Assembly: GCA_001000675.1 (NCBI GenBank)
Contig: LCHW01000001.1
Span: forward strand, 96,671 to 160,670
Length of the DNA: 64,000 nucleotides
From: Candidatus Wolfebacteria bacterium GW2011_GWE2_44_13
GTDB lineage: Bacteria; Patescibacteria; Paceibacteria; UBA6257; UBA9933
Reading direction: 5' to 3'
The position numbers and the translations under genes are program-made. A model generated the notes under the pieces. That model saw only the letters and a program-made list of their open reading frames with translations, did no database searches and had not been told where the DNA came from. Each line of letters starts with the position of its first letter. Within the stretch, counting starts at the first letter, position 1. Below, piece after piece: positions 51,020 through 60,194 of this stretch.

Positions 51020-52149
51020 AGCCACTTAATATTATTATCGTGAATAGGATGATGGGCACTCTGTTTGGCGGGGGGGAAAATTTTGATTTAAATTTAGCAC
51101 AAGCACTGGCGCAACAGGGACATCATGTGCGATTTGTAATCGGCAAGTCGTATCGTTCGATTGCTCGTATGCCAAAAGAAGCGAATAATTTTGACGTCAT
51201 ATACGCACCCTTTTTTTACACGGCATGGATGGAGGATAAGGTCAGAGGGTACGGGTTTTTTTCAAAAGTGCTTGCCTCTCTTGTAATAAACTTCGACTAC
51301 CGGTCGTTTGAACTTTCAGCGTATAGTAAGTTGAGGAAAGATGCCTGGGCCGATGTATATTATGTATGTGGGCTCCCGCTTCTCGGGGCCGCGCTTAATG
51401 CAAAAGCTCCCACAATGGTTCGATGGCCTGGGATTCCGTCAAAGGTTTCGAGAAGGTTTTTGAATTGGTATGACGCAAATATGGCAGGGGGTGATGTATA
51501 TCCTAGGATCTCCGGTATGTGCAAGAAAATATTCAAAATAGACCCTGGGGTGGACGTTGATTTTTTTGCTCCTGCAAAAGCGAAGAGCTTGAAAAATACT
51601 GTAGATTTTTTATTTGTGGGCAGGATGTCTCGAATAAAAAACGTTTCTTTTTTACTTGAAGGATTTGCGTGTGCGGCCGCAGAACGAAAAAATATTCGGT
51701 TGCATTTAGTTGGCAGCGGAGACGAAAAAGCGGGGTTGCTTAACCTTGCTAAAAAGCTGCGGCTTGATGCAGTCGTCACATTTTACCCCCATGCATACAA
51801 AAAGGATTTATTAAAGCTGTATCAAATGGCCGATGTCTTTACGATTGTTTCTACATATGACAATTTCCCTAACGTTGTACTGGAGGCTATGGCGTGTGAG
51901 TTGCCTGTTATCGGTACGAGCGTAGGTGGTATTCCGACGCAGATACAGGAAGGAGAAAATGGATTTTTGATTTCATCTAATGACGTTGACGCGCTTAAAG
52001 AAAAACTTATTTATTTTGCCGATAATAAGGCAAAGATTGATGAGATGGGTATTGCTGCGCGGAAATTTGTTGAGGATACGTTTAAATGGGAGGTGGTGGC
52101 AAAAAAAGTCGAAGAAGAATTTCGGGCGCTTATAAAAGAAAGGGTGTAA
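51016..52149 (+). CDS. Family 4 glycosyltransferase
   Basis: A 377-residue GT-B fold enzyme. The C-terminal nucleotide-sugar domain starts near 195 (NTVDFLFVGRMSRIKNVSFL) and carries the E-x7-E region as PNVVLEAMACELPVIGTSVGG near 290. The N-terminal acceptor domain opens with MMGTLFGGGENFDLNLAQAL. Retaining transfer from a nucleotide sugar is expected; the sugar is unknown. It is one of four GT4 genes in the cluster. Confidence 0.93.
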   Translation: MKPLNIIIVNRMMGTLFGGGENFDLNLAQALAQQGHHVRFVIGKSYRSIARMPKEANNFDVIYAPFFYTAWMEDKVRGYGFFSKVLASLVINFDYRSFELSAYSKLRKDAWADVYYVCGLPLLGAALNAKAPTMVRWPGIPSKVSRRFLNWYDANMAGGDVYPRISGMCKKIFKIDPGVDVDFFAPAKAKSLKNTVDFLFVGRMSRIKNVSFLLEGFACAAAERKNIRLHLVGSGDEKAGLLNLAKKLRLDAVVTFYPHAYKKDLLKLYQMADVFTIVSTYDNFPNVVLEAMACELPVIGTSVGGIPTQIQEGENGFLISSNDVDALKEKLIYFADNKAKIDEMGIAARKFVEDTFKWEVVAKKVEEEFRALIKERV

Positions 52150-52171
52150 TGTTTGTGGATGTAATTAACGT

Positions 52172-53041
52172 ATGAACTATTCGATTCGAGATGATGATGT
52201 TTCATATTGGACAGACGTTGCCCAATTAGAATCCGTATATGGGCAGCTGTTAAAAGAAGGCGCAAAAATTTCATTCGCCGTCGTTCCTTTTGCGTATCAA
52301 GTTTTTAATAATGGCGATTGGGATGCATTTTATTTTGGCAATGAGCGTAAATATGTTTATGAAAATAAAGCGCTTGTTACGTGGCTTCTTTTTTGGATAG
52401 AAAAAGGGCAGATAGAGATTATGCAGCATGGGTTTGACCATGCGTATTATGTGGCACTTCCTGATGGTGCGGTTCGTTTTCTTGATATTTCTATCCGCGA
52501 AACGATCCACAAAGAGAAGCTTCTTGTCCGCTATATTCCAGAGTTTTTGCATAAGGAATTCGTCGTTGCTCGAGAAGATATTGCACTCGGAAAGAAGATT
52601 CTCGAAGATGCGTTTAAGGTTACTGCGTCTGTTTTTGTGCCGCCGAGTAATAGTATTAGCGCGTCATCTGCGCGCGCGTTGGCTATGGCTGGCCTCAACA
52701 TGTCAGGCATGATTGGCCTTAATTTTAATCGCCCGTTTTCTTTCTCCGCGCTAAAAAATTATGTTACGAAAATAGTATGGAGATTGTATAACGCCATTCC
52801 GTATCCTTTTGTTATGAGGTATAGTGCTCATAAGGAGCTTGCTGCTTTTTCATTCACAAGCGCCGATCGAACAGATGCGTTGCACGCTGCATATGCTATA
52901 GCTGCGCATAAAAACGCACCCTTTGTATTGGCCGTTCACTATTGGGAGCTTTTTGAAAATGAAGCATTGAGAAATGCTTTCAACGCATTTCTTTCCGATA
53001 AACAAAGGAATAGTATTTTTTTATCCGAATATTTTAAATAA
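52172..53041 (+). CDS. Polysaccharide deacetylase-like (NodB fold) protein
   Basis: A 289-residue protein with the start of a NodB/DUF2334-type fold: YSIRDDDVSYW at residues 3-13 supplies the Asp, and IMQHGFDHAYY near 84-94 supplies the metal-binding His pair. VLAVHYWELFE near 253 may hold the late catalytic His. No signal peptide is present, so the enzyme is probably cytosolic, which is unusual for peptidoglycan deacetylases but normal for those acting on lipid-linked precursors. It sits between two GT4 genes. The substrate is not known. Confidence 0.82.
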   Translation: MNYSIRDDDVSYWTDVAQLESVYGQLLKEGAKISFAVVPFAYQVFNNGDWDAFYFGNERKYVYENKALVTWLLFWIEKGQIEIMQHGFDHAYYVALPDGAVRFLDISIRETIHKEKLLVRYIPEFLHKEFVVAREDIALGKKILEDAFKVTASVFVPPSNSISASSARALAMAGLNMSGMIGLNFNRPFSFSALKNYVTKIVWRLYNAIPYPFVMRYSAHKELAAFSFTSADRTDALHAAYAIAAHKNAPFVLAVHYWELFENEALRNAFNAFLSDKQRNSIFLSEYFK

Positions 53042-53045
53042 CCAT

Positions 53046-54158
53046 ATGCATAAGGAAAAGAAAAAAATAACATTCCTGCTTCCGTCGCTTATTTTGGGCG
53101 GAGCTGAATTGCGGGTGGTGGCTCTTGCGGAAGCGCTTGACCCGACTATATATCATACTCAGCTGGTTGTGCTCGATAATGACGATGCGGCTATATCAAC
53201 GAGCGGCATTGAGACGGTTGTGTTGGGAGAAAAGCGGGCTAGAAATGCCTTTGGTAAGCTGTATGCTTTTTTAAAAAAAGAGCGCCCAGCCATTGTGTTT
53301 ACCACATTGCCACAAACAACCATCCTTTTATATCTGGCAGCGCTTTTCCTGCCGTTTCGTCCGATAATCGTACATCGCGTCGCCAATTTTTTATCAAAGA
53401 GCTCTCTTGGGTGGCTTGGCAGAAAATTATTTGTAACAGCGTTGAAAAATGGAGACAGGGTCGTTTGCCTTTCTCATGATATGGCCGAGGATCTTATTGA
53501 AAATTTTAACATTGAGCGAGAAAAGATTTCCGTGATTTACAATGGGATTGATCTTGAAAAGATTGCCGCTTGGAGTAAACAGGCTACTGACAAACTTTCG
53601 CCAGAGCGGGAACGTCCGGTGTTGGTTACGCTTGGCAAACTGATGGAACAAAAAGGGCAGCGATATCTTATCGAAGCGATGCCTGCTATCTTGAAAACAT
53701 TCCCTGAGGCCCAACTGTACATTATTGGAGAAGGGCCTAAAAGGCATAAGCTAGAAGAAGCTGTGCACACGTTGAAGCTAGATGAGCAGATAACATTTCT
53801 TGGTGCGCAAGCCAATCCATATGCTTACTTTGCCAATGCGGATATATTTATTCTGCCTTCCCTTTGGGAAGGGTTGCCAAGTGCGCTTATCGAGGCGTTG
53901 GCCTGTGGTTGCCCCGTCGTTTCTACCAACTGTCAATCTGGGCCAAGAGAAATTTTGGATGATGGACGATATGGTGTTTTGGTGCCGGTTGCTGACAGTG
54001 AAGCACTTGCCAATGGGGTGTTGCGAATACTTACGGACGCGGGTTTACGGGATGCATTAAAAGCGCGAGGAATCGAACGAGTCAAAATGTTTGATGGTAG
54101 AAAAATGGTTGGTCAATATGAGGATTTATTTTTAGCATTGATTAAAAAGCATGGATAA
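53046..54158 (+). CDS. Family 4 glycosyltransferase
   Basis: A 370-residue GT-B enzyme. ITFLLPSLILGGAELRVVALAEAL near residue 8 is the typical N-terminal acceptor-side loop, VTLGKLMEQKGQRYLIEA near 195 begins the donor domain, and LPSLWEGLPSALIEALACG near 272 is the donor-binding E-x7-E region. The ATG at 53046 is preferred over one at 52974 that would overlap the previous gene by 68 bases. Confidence 0.92.
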   Translation: MHKEKKKITFLLPSLILGGAELRVVALAEALDPTIYHTQLVVLDNDDAAISTSGIETVVLGEKRARNAFGKLYAFLKKERPAIVFTTLPQTTILLYLAALFLPFRPIIVHRVANFLSKSSLGWLGRKLFVTALKNGDRVVCLSHDMAEDLIENFNIEREKISVIYNGIDLEKIAAWSKQATDKLSPERERPVLVTLGKLMEQKGQRYLIEAMPAILKTFPEAQLYIIGEGPKRHKLEEAVHTLKLDEQITFLGAQANPYAYFANADIFILPSLWEGLPSALIEALACGCPVVSTNCQSGPREILDDGRYGVLVPVADSEALANGVLRILTDAGLRDALKARGIERVKMFDGRKMVGQYEDLFLALIKKHG

Positions 54159-55266
54159 AAAAATAAAAATTGTTTATTTGATAACGGGGCTTAAAACTGG
54201 CGGGGCGGAAACGGTGTTAGCACGGCTTGTAAGCAACTTAGATAAGGAGAGGTTTACTCCTATAGTTGTTTCCATTATTCCAATCGCTGAAATTGGCATC
54301 AAGATAAAGCAGCAGGGTATTCGCGTAGAGAGCTTAGGTGCGTATTCTAAATTTAATCCATTGGTATTTTTGCGACTTTTTATTCTTTTGAAAAAAGAGC
54401 GCCCTGATGTATTGCATTGCTTTTTGTTTCACGCAATTCTTCTCGGGAGATTGGCGGGGCGAATTTCTTCTGTCCCTACCATCATATCGTCGATTCGTAC
54501 GGAAAATTTCGGCGGACGTATGCGGGAAAAATTACTTGCATTGACGGATGCTTTTTCTTCGGTAACCACGATCGTTTCTCAAAAAGCCGCGGACAAAATG
54601 GTCCGCAATGGCGTTGTGCCCAGTGAAAAATTAAAAGTAATTTATAACGGATTTGATCCTGAAGGGGTTGCGCAAGTTAGAAAAACTAACAGGGAGCAGT
54701 TGCGTGCCGATTTGAAAATTGAACCCGGCTCTCCTCTACTGGTCGCCGTTGGAAGGTTGGATGAGGCAAAAGGGTATCCTGTTTTAATAGAAGCAATTGG
54801 TGAAATTAAAAAGGTGCATCCATCTGTCCAATTGCTTATTCTTGGGTCGGGAGAGATGCTGGAAAGGCTCACTATTGAGATTAATAACCGCGTATTGGAC
54901 GAGAACATACGCCTGCTAGGGAGAAAAGAAAATGTGTATGAATATTTACGCTGTGCGGATATATTTGTTCTCGCTTCTCTTTGGGAAGGACATCCGAATG
55001 TTGTACTGGAGGCTATGGCATGTGGAGCTCCCGTTGTTGCTACAAATGTAGGGGGAGTTCCGGAAATTATCTTGGATGGAGAAACGGGTTTCTTGGTTGA
55101 ATCAAATAATGCCAGAGCCCTGGCTGATAAAATTATACAGGTTAGCGCCTTAACAGATGAAGCGAGAAAGACTATCGTCGATCGTGCGTATAAGAAAATC
55201 GAGAATAACTTCTCTCTTGGTGAGATGATGGAAGAATATGAGCAACTCTATGAAAGAAGGTGGTAA
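54151..55266 (+). CDS. Family 4 glycosyltransferase
   Basis: A 371-residue GT-B enzyme similar in layout to its upstream neighbour: LITGLKTGGAETVLARLVSN near 10, LLVAVGRLDEAKGYPVLIEA near 190, and SLWEGHPNVVLEAMACGAP near 275. It overlaps the preceding gene by 8 bases and is the last gene of the plus-strand cluster. No terminator hairpin is obvious between it and the convergent gene that ends at 55274. Confidence 0.93.
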   Translation: MDKKIKIVYLITGLKTGGAETVLARLVSNLDKERFTPIVVSIIPIAEIGIKIKQQGIRVESLGAYSKFNPLVFLRLFILLKKERPDVLHCFLFHAILLGRLAGRISSVPTIISSIRTENFGGRMREKLLALTDAFSSVTTIVSQKAADKMVRNGVVPSEKLKVIYNGFDPEGVAQVRKTNREQLRADLKIEPGSPLLVAVGRLDEAKGYPVLIEAIGEIKKVHPSVQLLILGSGEMLERLTIEINNRVLDENIRLLGRKENVYEYLRCADIFVLASLWEGHPNVVLEAMACGAPVVATNVGGVPEIILDGETGFLVESNNARALADKIIQVSALTDEARKTIVDRAYKKIENNFSLGEMMEEYEQLYERRW

Positions 55267-55273
55267 AAATATA

Positions 55274-56392
55274 TTATAGTTGATATATTTTTTCGTATTG
55301 TTCTGTCATCAATTTACCATCGAATTGCTTCCGATGGTTTTTTTGTGCTTCGGAATAGGCGTGGTCTTTTTGCATGTGTAATGCGAGTAGCTTTGTAATA
55401 AAATCGTCTGGATCGTTGAGTATATAGGTGCGAGGATTTTCTAGAACTTCTGGCGTACCACCAACGCGGGAAGCGAGGATTGGCACTTCGGCGAAGAGCG
55501 CTTCAATGAGCGTCATGGACATACCCTCATACTCTGAAGGAAGTGTGAATACGTCGAATGCTTTTATGAGTGTGTATGCGTCGGCGTGTTCGCCGGCCAA
55601 AAATACCTTACCTGTAAGGTTATTTTTTTTGATAAGCGCCTCGTATATTATGCGCTTTGGGCCTTCACCGATAATGATGCAGATTGCGTTTGGAATTTCT
55701 TTGAGAATGTTTGGGAATGCATTGATAAGAAATTCGTAATTTTTTGGATAGGCGAGGCGACCGATTGAGCCTAGTATAAATGCATCATGCAAATTCACGT
55801 GCAATGCGTTTGTGAAGAAGCTGCGTGCATTTTGGCGCGGGAGGAAGTGAAGGTTTTCGCTATCGATGCCGTTATAAATAACAGTGCCACTTTTAACAAG
55901 CTTTATTTTTTGCGCGTATGTTAAATTTGCTTTATTTACGAAGGCGACGTTGTCTATGGAGTGGAGAAGGAATTTAAATATGAAGTAATATAGCTTTTTT
56001 ATAAGGCGCGAAGCTTTGTAGTTTGGATCGAGAATGGAGAGCCCGTGGACGGTAAAAATCGTTTTTGGCTTGGTGCGTGCTGCTTTTGCGCCTATTGCCC
56101 CAAAGAGTGCATTCGTACTATTAACATGTACCACATCAAAACGATTTAACGTAAGGAAGCGCTTCAACTCGAGCGCAAAAAGGATGTTTGAGAATGGATT
56201 TTTTGAGCGCTTGAGCCATTTAAATGTAATGACGGGAATACCTGATTTTTCTAGTGCGTTTTCGAGATATGAACCTTCGCCAAAGGCAACGGTCACATCG
56301 TGGCCCTTTTTATAGAGCATTTTCGCGAGTGTTGCGACAAATACTTGCGCTCCACCCATTTCTCCTTTTGTTACGACGATGAGGATTTTCAT
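55274..56392 (-). CDS. Family 4 glycosyltransferase
   Basis: A 372-residue GT-B enzyme with VVTKGEMGGAQVFVATLAKML near residue 5, LGSIGRLAYPKNYEFLINAF near 210, and PSEYEGMSMTLIEALFAEVPIL near 290. It lies 2 bases downstream of the flippase gene on the minus strand, so the two form an operon that faces the main cluster tail to tail. It probably adds to the same surface glycan. Confidence 0.93.
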   Translation of the reverse strand: MKILIVVTKGEMGGAQVFVATLAKMLYKKGHDVTVAFGEGSYLENALEKSGIPVITFKWLKRSKNPFSNILFALELKRFLTLNRFDVVHVNSTNALFGAIGAKAARTKPKTIFTVHGLSILDPNYKASRLIKKLYYFIFKFLLHSIDNVAFVNKANLTYAQKIKLVKSGTVIYNGIDSENLHFLPRQNARSFFTNALHVNLHDAFILGSIGRLAYPKNYEFLINAFPNILKEIPNAICIIIGEGPKRIIYEALIKKNNLTGKVFLAGEHADAYTLIKAFDVFTLPSEYEGMSMTLIEALFAEVPILASRVGGTPEVLENPRTYILNDPDDFITKLLALHMQKDHAYSEAQKNHRKQFDGKLMTEQYEKIYQL

Positions 56393-56394
56393 AA

Positions 56395-57861
56395 TCAGGC
56401 ATTCTTAATACGTCGGATAATTGGGTCTGCTATTTCCATAAACGCAGGTTCTTGCAGGAGATAAAGAATGTATCCGTATACTCCTGCCGCTGCAAAGATA
56501 GTAATAATTACCGGGGATTCTATTATCGATAAGCCGATCACTGCAATAAAGAGAATGCACGAAGCAATTCCTATATTAGAAAGTTTTTTGCGGATAGAAA
56601 AAGTAATATCCTTTTTGAGCCTATGATAGAGATATAGGGTAATTATTATTTGATTAAGAAGTGTTGAAAATGCCGCACCAGCAATGCCGAAGCGGGGAAT
56701 AAGGAAGAGATTGAATAAGAAATTTCCGGAAATTCCCAGAATCACATAGATAAATAACTGCTTTTCATTATTAAGCGCAAAGATTGCATTACCAAGCACA
56801 GGAGCAACGAATCCATAAATAACAGTGAGGCACATAATTGCAAACGCAATTGAACCAGCGAGATATTGATCGCCGTAGACTAGATACATAATATCTTTTG
56901 CGAGGATTGCTCCACCGATAGCCATCGGAACCGCAATCATTAAAAGTATTAAGATTGATTTTTCTACTGCCCGCGCAAAGCGCTCTTTATCGAGTGCAAA
57001 TTTTGCAAAAGACGGGAAGAGCGCTGTGGTTAATAGAACAGGAACAATAAAAAGAATTTGCGATATGCGTTGTCCGGCTGAATAGTATCCTACGTCGGAA
57101 ATGTCTTTGAACCAGCCGATCATAATTGTGTCCGTGTTAAGCATGGTTGCATTCATAAGTCCAAGCATGCCGATAGGCCAGCTGGCATACAAAATTGGCT
57201 TTATGAGCTTTGCGTCAAATGTATTTTTGATGTTGATGAAGTAATGACGAAAAGGATAGAATGCTGCAATCATGCCGATGCCTACTCCTATTACGTATCC
57301 TGCTGCTAGGGCATAGGATGTTCCGTAGTAGGTTAACGCTATAATACCCCCAATCGTTATTGCTACACTGGTAATTATTTGAATGGCAGCTTCGATTTCC
57401 ATTTTTTCCCATGCACGGGAAAGAGATGCGGCAAAGTCACGCATACCATCAAGACTCACTAAAAGGATAATAATCGGCAAAAGCGCCATAACCGCTTTTT
57501 GCCTTATAAGAAAAGGGGCTAGGGCAAGAAACACCGCAATTGACACCACTGTCATAACCACCTTAAGAATGAGCGAGGTTGAAAAATATTTTTCCTGTAC
57601 GGAAATATCTTTCGCAGACTCCCGTGTAATGACCGTACTTATGCCAAAATCGGTAAATACCGTAAAGAATGCTGCAAGGGAGAGTGCGTAGGAGAAAATA
57701 CCCCAGTCCTCGGCACCGAGGATGCGGGCTGCGTAAATAATAACCCCCGCTCTAATGAGACGGGATCCTATATTGCCGAAAAAGAGCCAAAAGGTGTTTT
57801 TAGCGATTGTTTGTTTGGTTGTCTTGTTCTCAAGAAGGAGAGATTTTACTCGCTGTAACAT
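56395..57861 (-). CDS. Oligosaccharide flippase (Wzx/MATE-like)
   Basis: A 488-residue membrane protein with 12-14 helices of the polysaccharide biosynthesis exporter family. NTFWLFFGNIGSRLIRAGVIIYAARILGAEDWGIFSYALS-type sequence at the N-terminus is characteristic, as is DFGISTVITRESAK near 80. It would turn lipid-linked repeat units to the outside for the ligase encoded at 41231. The start at 57861 (MLQRVKSLL) is chosen; the frame is open for 62 codons further upstream but that part would overlap the Fic promoter region. It is transcribed divergently from the Fic gene. Confidence 0.9.
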   Translation of the reverse strand: MLQRVKSLLLENKTTKQTIAKNTFWLFFGNIGSRLIRAGVIIYAARILGAEDWGIFSYALSLAAFFTVFTDFGISTVITRESAKDISVQEKYFSTSLILKVVMTVVSIAVFLALAPFLIRQKAVMALLPIIILLVSLDGMRDFAASLSRAWEKMEIEAAIQIITSVAITIGGIIALTYYGTSYALAAGYVIGVGIGMIAAFYPFRHYFINIKNTFDAKLIKPILYASWPIGMLGLMNATMLNTDTIMIGWFKDISDVGYYSAGQRISQILFIVPVLLTTALFPSFAKFALDKERFARAVEKSILILLMIAVPMAIGGAILAKDIMYLVYGDQYLAGSIAFAIMCLTVIYGFVAPVLGNAIFALNNEKQLFIYVILGISGNFLFNLFLIPRFGIAGAAFSTLLNQIIITLYLYHRLKKDITFSIRKKLSNIGIASCILFIAVIGLSIIESPVIITIFAAAGVYGYILYLLQEPAFMEIADPIIRRIKNA

Positions 57862-57958
57862 TGATTGAATGTTACCGTAAAAAAGAGAAGTATTAAAGGG
57901 TAAATGAGGACAGGGGAAGGAATGTGCTAGAAAATAGGGGATTTTGAGAAGGAAGCTA

Positions 57959-58001
57959 AACTTTATAAAGTTTTCCGTATTTTGACTAACTTTATAAAGT
58001 T
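57959..58001. promoter_or_regulatory. Two AACTTTATAAAGTT palindromes in the Fic control region
   Basis: Identical perfect 14-base palindromes at 57959-57972 and 57988-58001, 29 bases apart centre to centre. The second lies exactly in the spacer between the -35 and -10 boxes of the Fic gene, so a bound repressor would block RNA polymerase. Confidence 0.75.
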
Positions 58002-58010
58002 TGATACAAT
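57982..58010 (+). promoter_or_regulatory. Promoter of the Fic gene
   Basis: TTGACT (57982-57987) and TACAAT (58005-58010) with a 17-base spacer. Confidence 0.75.
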
Positions 58011-58032
58011 CGCATTGTAAATAAGCGCCATT

Positions 58033-58965
58033 ATGAATACACGTCAAAAATTAGAAATAATTAAAAATAGGCTAAATCTTACGCAGACTAAGCTCGCAGA
58101 AAGATTTGGTGTATCTTTTGCCGCTTTCAATGCCTGGTGGACTGGAAGGTCTGTGCCTCGTCCAAAAATGCAAGCAATAATCGAAGAACTTTTTCTCGAA
58201 GTAACGGGGCAGAAAATTATTCCTGTTGAGTTGCTTCGCGAGAAAAAGGAAGCATTACAGGAAAAGTCGCTAGAACATAAAAATGTCATTGCAGAAATTT
58301 TAAAAAACCCTGATATTAGAGATCAGTTTGTTCTTAAATTGACGTATCATAGTAATAGTATTGAAGGAAGTACACTAACAGAGCCAGATACGGCAGCTAT
58401 TCTTTTTGATAATATTGCTTTGCCCGATAAAAGTTTAATAGAGCAGATGGAAGCAAAAAATCATCAGACCGCTTTAAACTATCTATTTGATTACATTGAC
58501 AAAGGGGGTGCGCTTGATGAAGCCTTAATTTTAAAGTTGCACAGCATGTTGATGAATGGAATCAGACCCGATGCGGGAATGTATCGACGCCATGCTGTTC
58601 GTATTGTGGGCGTTAATTTACCAACGGCTAACTATATTCGGGTTCCGGACTTTGTTCCTGAGGTTATTGCTAAAGCCGTGAAAAAGACACGCGACATAGT
58701 AGCTATTTCCGCAGAAGTACATAGTCGCTTTGAACAAATCCATCCCTTCTCTGATGGTAATGGGCGCATTGGCAGACTTCTTATGACTGCTATGTTACTG
58801 AAGGCTAACTTTGCCCCAGCTATTATTCGTCAAGAACAAAGGCAGCTTTACTATACGTATTTGTATAAAGCTCAGACAAAGGATGATCAAAGCCAGCTAG
58901 AAAACTTTTTGTGCGACGCAGTCACGGAGGGGTTTGCTATTTTAGAGAGGAGTGATTCGAGATAA
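58033..58965 (+). CDS. Fic domain protein with N-terminal helix-turn-helix
   Basis: A 310-residue protein. Residues 1-50 look like a helix-turn-helix (LTQTKLAERFGVSFAAFNAWW). Residues about 95-310 are a Fic domain: the core motif HPFSDGNGRIGR is near 237-248 with catalytic His, and an inhibitory-helix motif SNSIEG lies near 104-109, N-terminal to the core (class II arrangement). Fic enzymes usually transfer AMP to protein hydroxyls; here activity should be held back by its own helix. The promoter contains two palindromes that this HTH could bind, so self-repression is likely (inference). Target proteins are unknown. Confidence 0.92.
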   Translation: MNTRQKLEIIKNRLNLTQTKLAERFGVSFAAFNAWWTGRSVPRPKMQAIIEELFLEVTGQKIIPVELLREKKEALQEKSLEHKNVIAEILKNPDIRDQFVLKLTYHSNSIEGSTLTEPDTAAILFDNIALPDKSLIEQMEAKNHQTALNYLFDYIDKGGALDEALILKLHSMLMNGIRPDAGMYRRHAVRIVGVNLPTANYIRVPDFVPEVIAKAVKKTRDIVAISAEVHSRFEQIHPFSDGNGRIGRLLMTAMLLKANFAPAIIRQEQRQLYYTYLYKAQTKDDQSQLENFLCDAVTEGFAILERSDSR

Positions 58966-59023
58966 AAGAGTTGCTAGGTATAATTATTAGCTACATATTG
59001 GTATAATAAAATACGTTTTGGAT

Positions 59024-59054
59024 GTTCCCGCGGCTCGCTTGTGAAAGCGGGAAC
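59024..59054 (+). repeat. R24-like palindrome, variant
   Basis: GTTCCCGC and GCGGGAAC arms around GGCTCGCTTGTGAAA. The 307-base gap 58966-59272 holds this, the next R24 copy and no supported gene. Confidence 0.6.
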
Positions 59055-59106
59055 AATTGAAAGATAGAGGTTTGAGGCGGGAGACGAGAGGAGTGTGGGG
59101 GCTCTG

Positions 59107-59130
59107 GATTCCCGCATGCGCGGGAATGAC
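59107..59130 (-). repeat. R24 palindrome, reverse orientation
   Basis: GATTCCCGCATGCGCGGGAA then TGAC. Confidence 0.85.
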
Positions 59131-59272
59131 ACGGAGAGGGGGGCAGATTCTTGCGCCACCGCTAAAGCTAAGGCGGCACGCGGTCGACAGTAGTTTGACA
59201 GGCTCACTACATAGCCTAGGATGACAATTCAAATGGCGGTATGAAATACGTAAAAAGTACGATAAAACTACT

Positions 59273-60193
59273 ATGATTGAAATATATCGAAAATCGTTAA
59301 AGGATTCCCATCTGCAAAAAGGAAGTGTGGTGCAGAAAGGATGCTGGGTTTTTGTGACCGATCCGTCGGACCATGAAATGGAATTTTTGACTGAAGACCT
59401 GAAGCTCGAACGAGGGCATATTTCTGATGCACTCGACCCTTTTGAGGTTCCGCGTTTTGAAGTTGAAGGGAGTACAATGTATATCTTCTTGCGATTTCCC
59501 TACGAAGAGCGAGGCGCTATTCAGACAATGCCTATTTTGTTTATTGTTGCAGAAGATTTTATTGTAACGGTTGCGCGTGAACGGAAGGGTGTGTTTGAAG
59601 ATTTTCTTTCGGAAAAGATTGATTTTACTACAACGCAAAAAGAGAAGTTTCTTTTGCTCTTCTTTATTAAAATCAACGTACTCTACCAAAGCTATTTGCA
59701 TGCAATTAATAAAGATGTGCGTGTAAAGCAGGCGAACGTGGCTCGTATTACAAACGAAGATATTATCGCATTCGTAGACCGTGAGCGTGTATTAAATGAT
59801 TTTGTTACGGCACTTGTGCCTGCGGGGAAAATTTATAAGACATTACTCGGAAAACAATTTCTTGCGTTTATTAAAGAGGACAACGACATCGTTGAGGATC
59901 TTATGCTCAGTAATGAAGAGGCTGTCGATATTTGTAATACGAGTATCAAAGCTATTTCGAACATTCGTGTGGCGTACTCGACCATTCTTACGAATGACTT
60001 GAACAAGACGATGAAGTTTTTGGCCGGCATTACGATTCTCCTTACCTTGCCTACGATGATTGCGAGTGTGTTTGGAATGAATGTGCATTTACCACTGCAA
60101 GAAAACCCGATGGCATTCGCAGGGGTTATGGGATTAATTGCACTTGTTTCGCTTATTGCGTTCTGGATTTTCTCGAAAAAAGATTGGTTCTGA
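59273..60193 (+). CDS. CorA family divalent cation transporter
   Basis: A 306-residue CorA-type protein, which forms pentameric channels for Mg2+ (or Co2+/Ni2+). The large cytosolic N-terminal domain ends in two transmembrane helices. The signature GMN occurs in FGMNVHLP near residue 268 at the end of the first helix, and the second helix ends in Lys-rich FSKKDWF. Length is close to the family norm. The next gene begins 1 base after its stop codon, so the pair may be co-transcribed. Confidence 0.94.
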   Translation: MIEIYRKSLKDSHLQKGSVVQKGCWVFVTDPSDHEMEFLTEDLKLERGHISDALDPFEVPRFEVEGSTMYIFLRFPYEERGAIQTMPILFIVAEDFIVTVARERKGVFEDFLSEKIDFTTTQKEKFLLLFFIKINVLYQSYLHAINKDVRVKQANVARITNEDIIAFVDRERVLNDFVTALVPAGKIYKTLLGKQFLAFIKEDNDIVEDLMLSNEEAVDICNTSIKAISNIRVAYSTILTNDLNKTMKFLAGITILLTLPTMIASVFGMNVHLPLQENPMAFAGVMGLIALVSLIAFWIFSKKDWF

Positions 60194-60194
60194 T

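Noticed and set aside
57862..58047. N-terminal extension of the flippase (62 codons)
   Set aside because: It would run through the Fic promoter and operators, and the flippase family begins at MLQRVKSLL.
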